Source: an uncultured Campylobacter sp. (lineage in GTDB: Bacteria; Campylobacterota; Campylobacteria; Campylobacterales; Campylobacteraceae). From it: a stretch of DNA of 24,784 nt. Below the pieces are notes generated by a model that was not told where the DNA came from, made no database searches, and was given only the letters and a program-made list of their open reading frames with translations. Where the stretch lies: positions 1-24,784 of the forward strand of contig NZ_CALIIU010000046.1 of the NCBI RefSeq assembly GCF_938017775.1, read 5' to 3'. The position numbers and the translations under genes are program-made. Shown here piece by piece: positions 24,252-24,784 of the stretch; positions within the stretch are counted from its first letter, which is position 1; every line of letters starts with the position of its first letter.

Positions 24252-24326
24252 TTACCGTATATAACCAAGCAAAGCCCAAGCGCTTAGGCATAGTAGCAGA
24301 GTAAAGATATATACGATAAATTTCAT
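24252..24326 (-). CDS. Possible 24-residue membrane peptide
   Basis: A small frame starting ATG at 24326, 21 bases after the stop of the 129-residue gene on the same strand. It encodes MKF, then 18 mostly hydrophobic residues (IVYIFTLLLCLSAWALLGYI) and a final Arg: one membrane-spanning helix. The Shine-Dalgarno is weak (GGCAG). It could be a real small protein, a toxin-like peptide, or chance. Confidence 0.3.
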   Translation of the reverse strand: MKFIVYIFTLLLCLSAWALLGYIR

Positions 24327-24347
24327 TCTGCCAGGTTCAATCCGGGT

Positions 24348-24737
24348 CTAATCATAGTTAAAGCTATATGGCTTGTATCCGAAAATATGCAAGGTCTTCA
24401 AAGCGAGCTCCCTGACCTCTATCCAGGATTTGTTCTGATAGACTAGATAATCGTAAGTATCTCCTTCTAGCAAGCTTTGATCTTTAAAGTATCTATCTAT
24501 GAGCTCCAAAAGTTCTCTTAGTGCATCTCTCTCATATGGCAGGAAGCAAAATTTAAATTGCTCCAATAAAGCGTTCTTGCATTCGGTATATAGAAATTCT
24601 ATCATTTCCAATGGGCTTTCGTAATATTCAACCGCGGGATGAATCAAATGATCAACTTGATATTCCAAAGAAGCCATTCGACTTAGATGACACATAAGAG
24701 CACCTTTCTCAAATATCTCTTTTCCGTTAATTTGCAT
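24348..24737 (-). CDS. Orphan protein, 129 residues, possible immunity protein
   Basis: I do not recognise this protein. It is small, soluble, acidic and helical, rich in Leu, Tyr, Phe and Glu, with no signal peptide; features include LEYQVDHLIHP, YYESPLEMIEFLYTECKN and a Tyr-rich end (FGYKPYSFNYD). AAAAGGA lies 7 bases before the ATG at 24737, within the end of an upstream frame that overlaps by 11 bases. Base composition is visibly more AT-rich than the neighbouring genes. Size, composition and tight overlap with an upstream gene fit immunity proteins of polymorphic-toxin cassettes, but this is inference. Confidence 0.65.
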   Translation of the reverse strand: MQINGKEIFEKGALMCHLSRMASLEYQVDHLIHPAVEYYESPLEMIEFLYTECKNALLEQFKFCFLPYERDALRELLELIDRYFKDQSLLEGDTYDYLVYQNKSWIEVRELALKTLHIFGYKPYSFNYD

Positions 24738-24784
24738 TTGGGTTTCCTTTTATTGGGATATAAACTTCATACTCAATCATAGTC
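24727..24784 (-). CDS. C-terminal tail of an upstream gene (cut by window edge)
   Basis: An open frame entering from the window edge reads TMIEYEVYIPIKGNPNAN and stops with TAA at 24727, overlapping the orphan gene by 11 bases. The codons look natural, and the overlap with a start codon that has its own ribosome-binding site suggests a real gene pair. Eighteen codons cannot identify it. Confidence 0.4.
   Translation of the reverse strand, partial: TMIEYEVYIPIKGNPNAN

Noticed and set aside
1..24784. CRISPR array, integrase, phage or IS genes
   Set aside because: I looked for spaced direct repeats and transposase or recombinase motifs and saw none. The 21-bp repeat at 23637-23741 is coding and has no spacers.

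Overview
The window is chromosomal DNA from an epsilonproteobacterium, almost certainly a Campylobacter with unusually high GC for the genus (C. gracilis-like is my best guess, from gene order and the mix of GC-rich codons with AT-only spacers; species not provable here). The block trhP-purE-(effector-binding protein)-glyQ-NIF3-flgZ-waaA-RluA-ffh-rpsP-khpA-rimM-trmD-rplS follows the order I recall from the C. jejuni Cj0701-Cj0714 region, with glnA close by.

Layout. 1-46: 5' end of dps (minus). 215-1500: a cell-shape pair, an M23 endopeptidase gene overlapping a bactofilin gene (ccmA). 1501-2119: gene-free, AT-rich, full of palindromes. 2120-2210: tRNA-Ser(GCU). 2262-2891: an unrecognised lipoprotein (minus). 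3266-7437: two coupled genes of the 2-hydroxyacyl-CoA dehydratase activase / double-cubane family (minus). 7732-18009: a 14-gene minus-strand cluster with very short spacings, serving translation (TrhP, GlyQ, RluA, Ffh, S16, KhpA, RimM, TrmD, L19), purine synthesis (PurE), LPS (WaaA), flagellar/RpoN support (FlgZ) and a NIF3 protein. It starts at a divergent promoter next to a PHP phosphatase (18075-18863, plus) and ends at a rho-independent terminator at about 7684-7717. 19085-20512: glnA, with a Phe replacing the adenylylation Tyr. 20642-21895: short ComEC. 21975-22265: YciI-family protein. 22436-23180: a GNAT acetyltransferase broken by two frameshifts. 23196-24083: an unrecognised protein with a PIN/NYN-like N-terminus and a 21-bp tandem repeat. 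24252-24784: a lower-GC accessory edge with a 129-residue orphan, a possible 24-residue membrane peptide, and the tail of another gene overlapping the orphan's start; it resembles the end of a toxin/immunity cassette.

Most of the window is housekeeping. The parts worth a second look are: interleaved mutually exclusive stems in the ffh-rpsP spacer; a nine-copy 14-bp AT palindrome family found in spacers and inside genes; apparent in-gene insertions in waaA, the effector-binding gene and the GNAT gene; the split dehydratase-activase system; and the unknown genes at the right-hand edge. I found no CRISPR array, IS element, integrase or phage gene.
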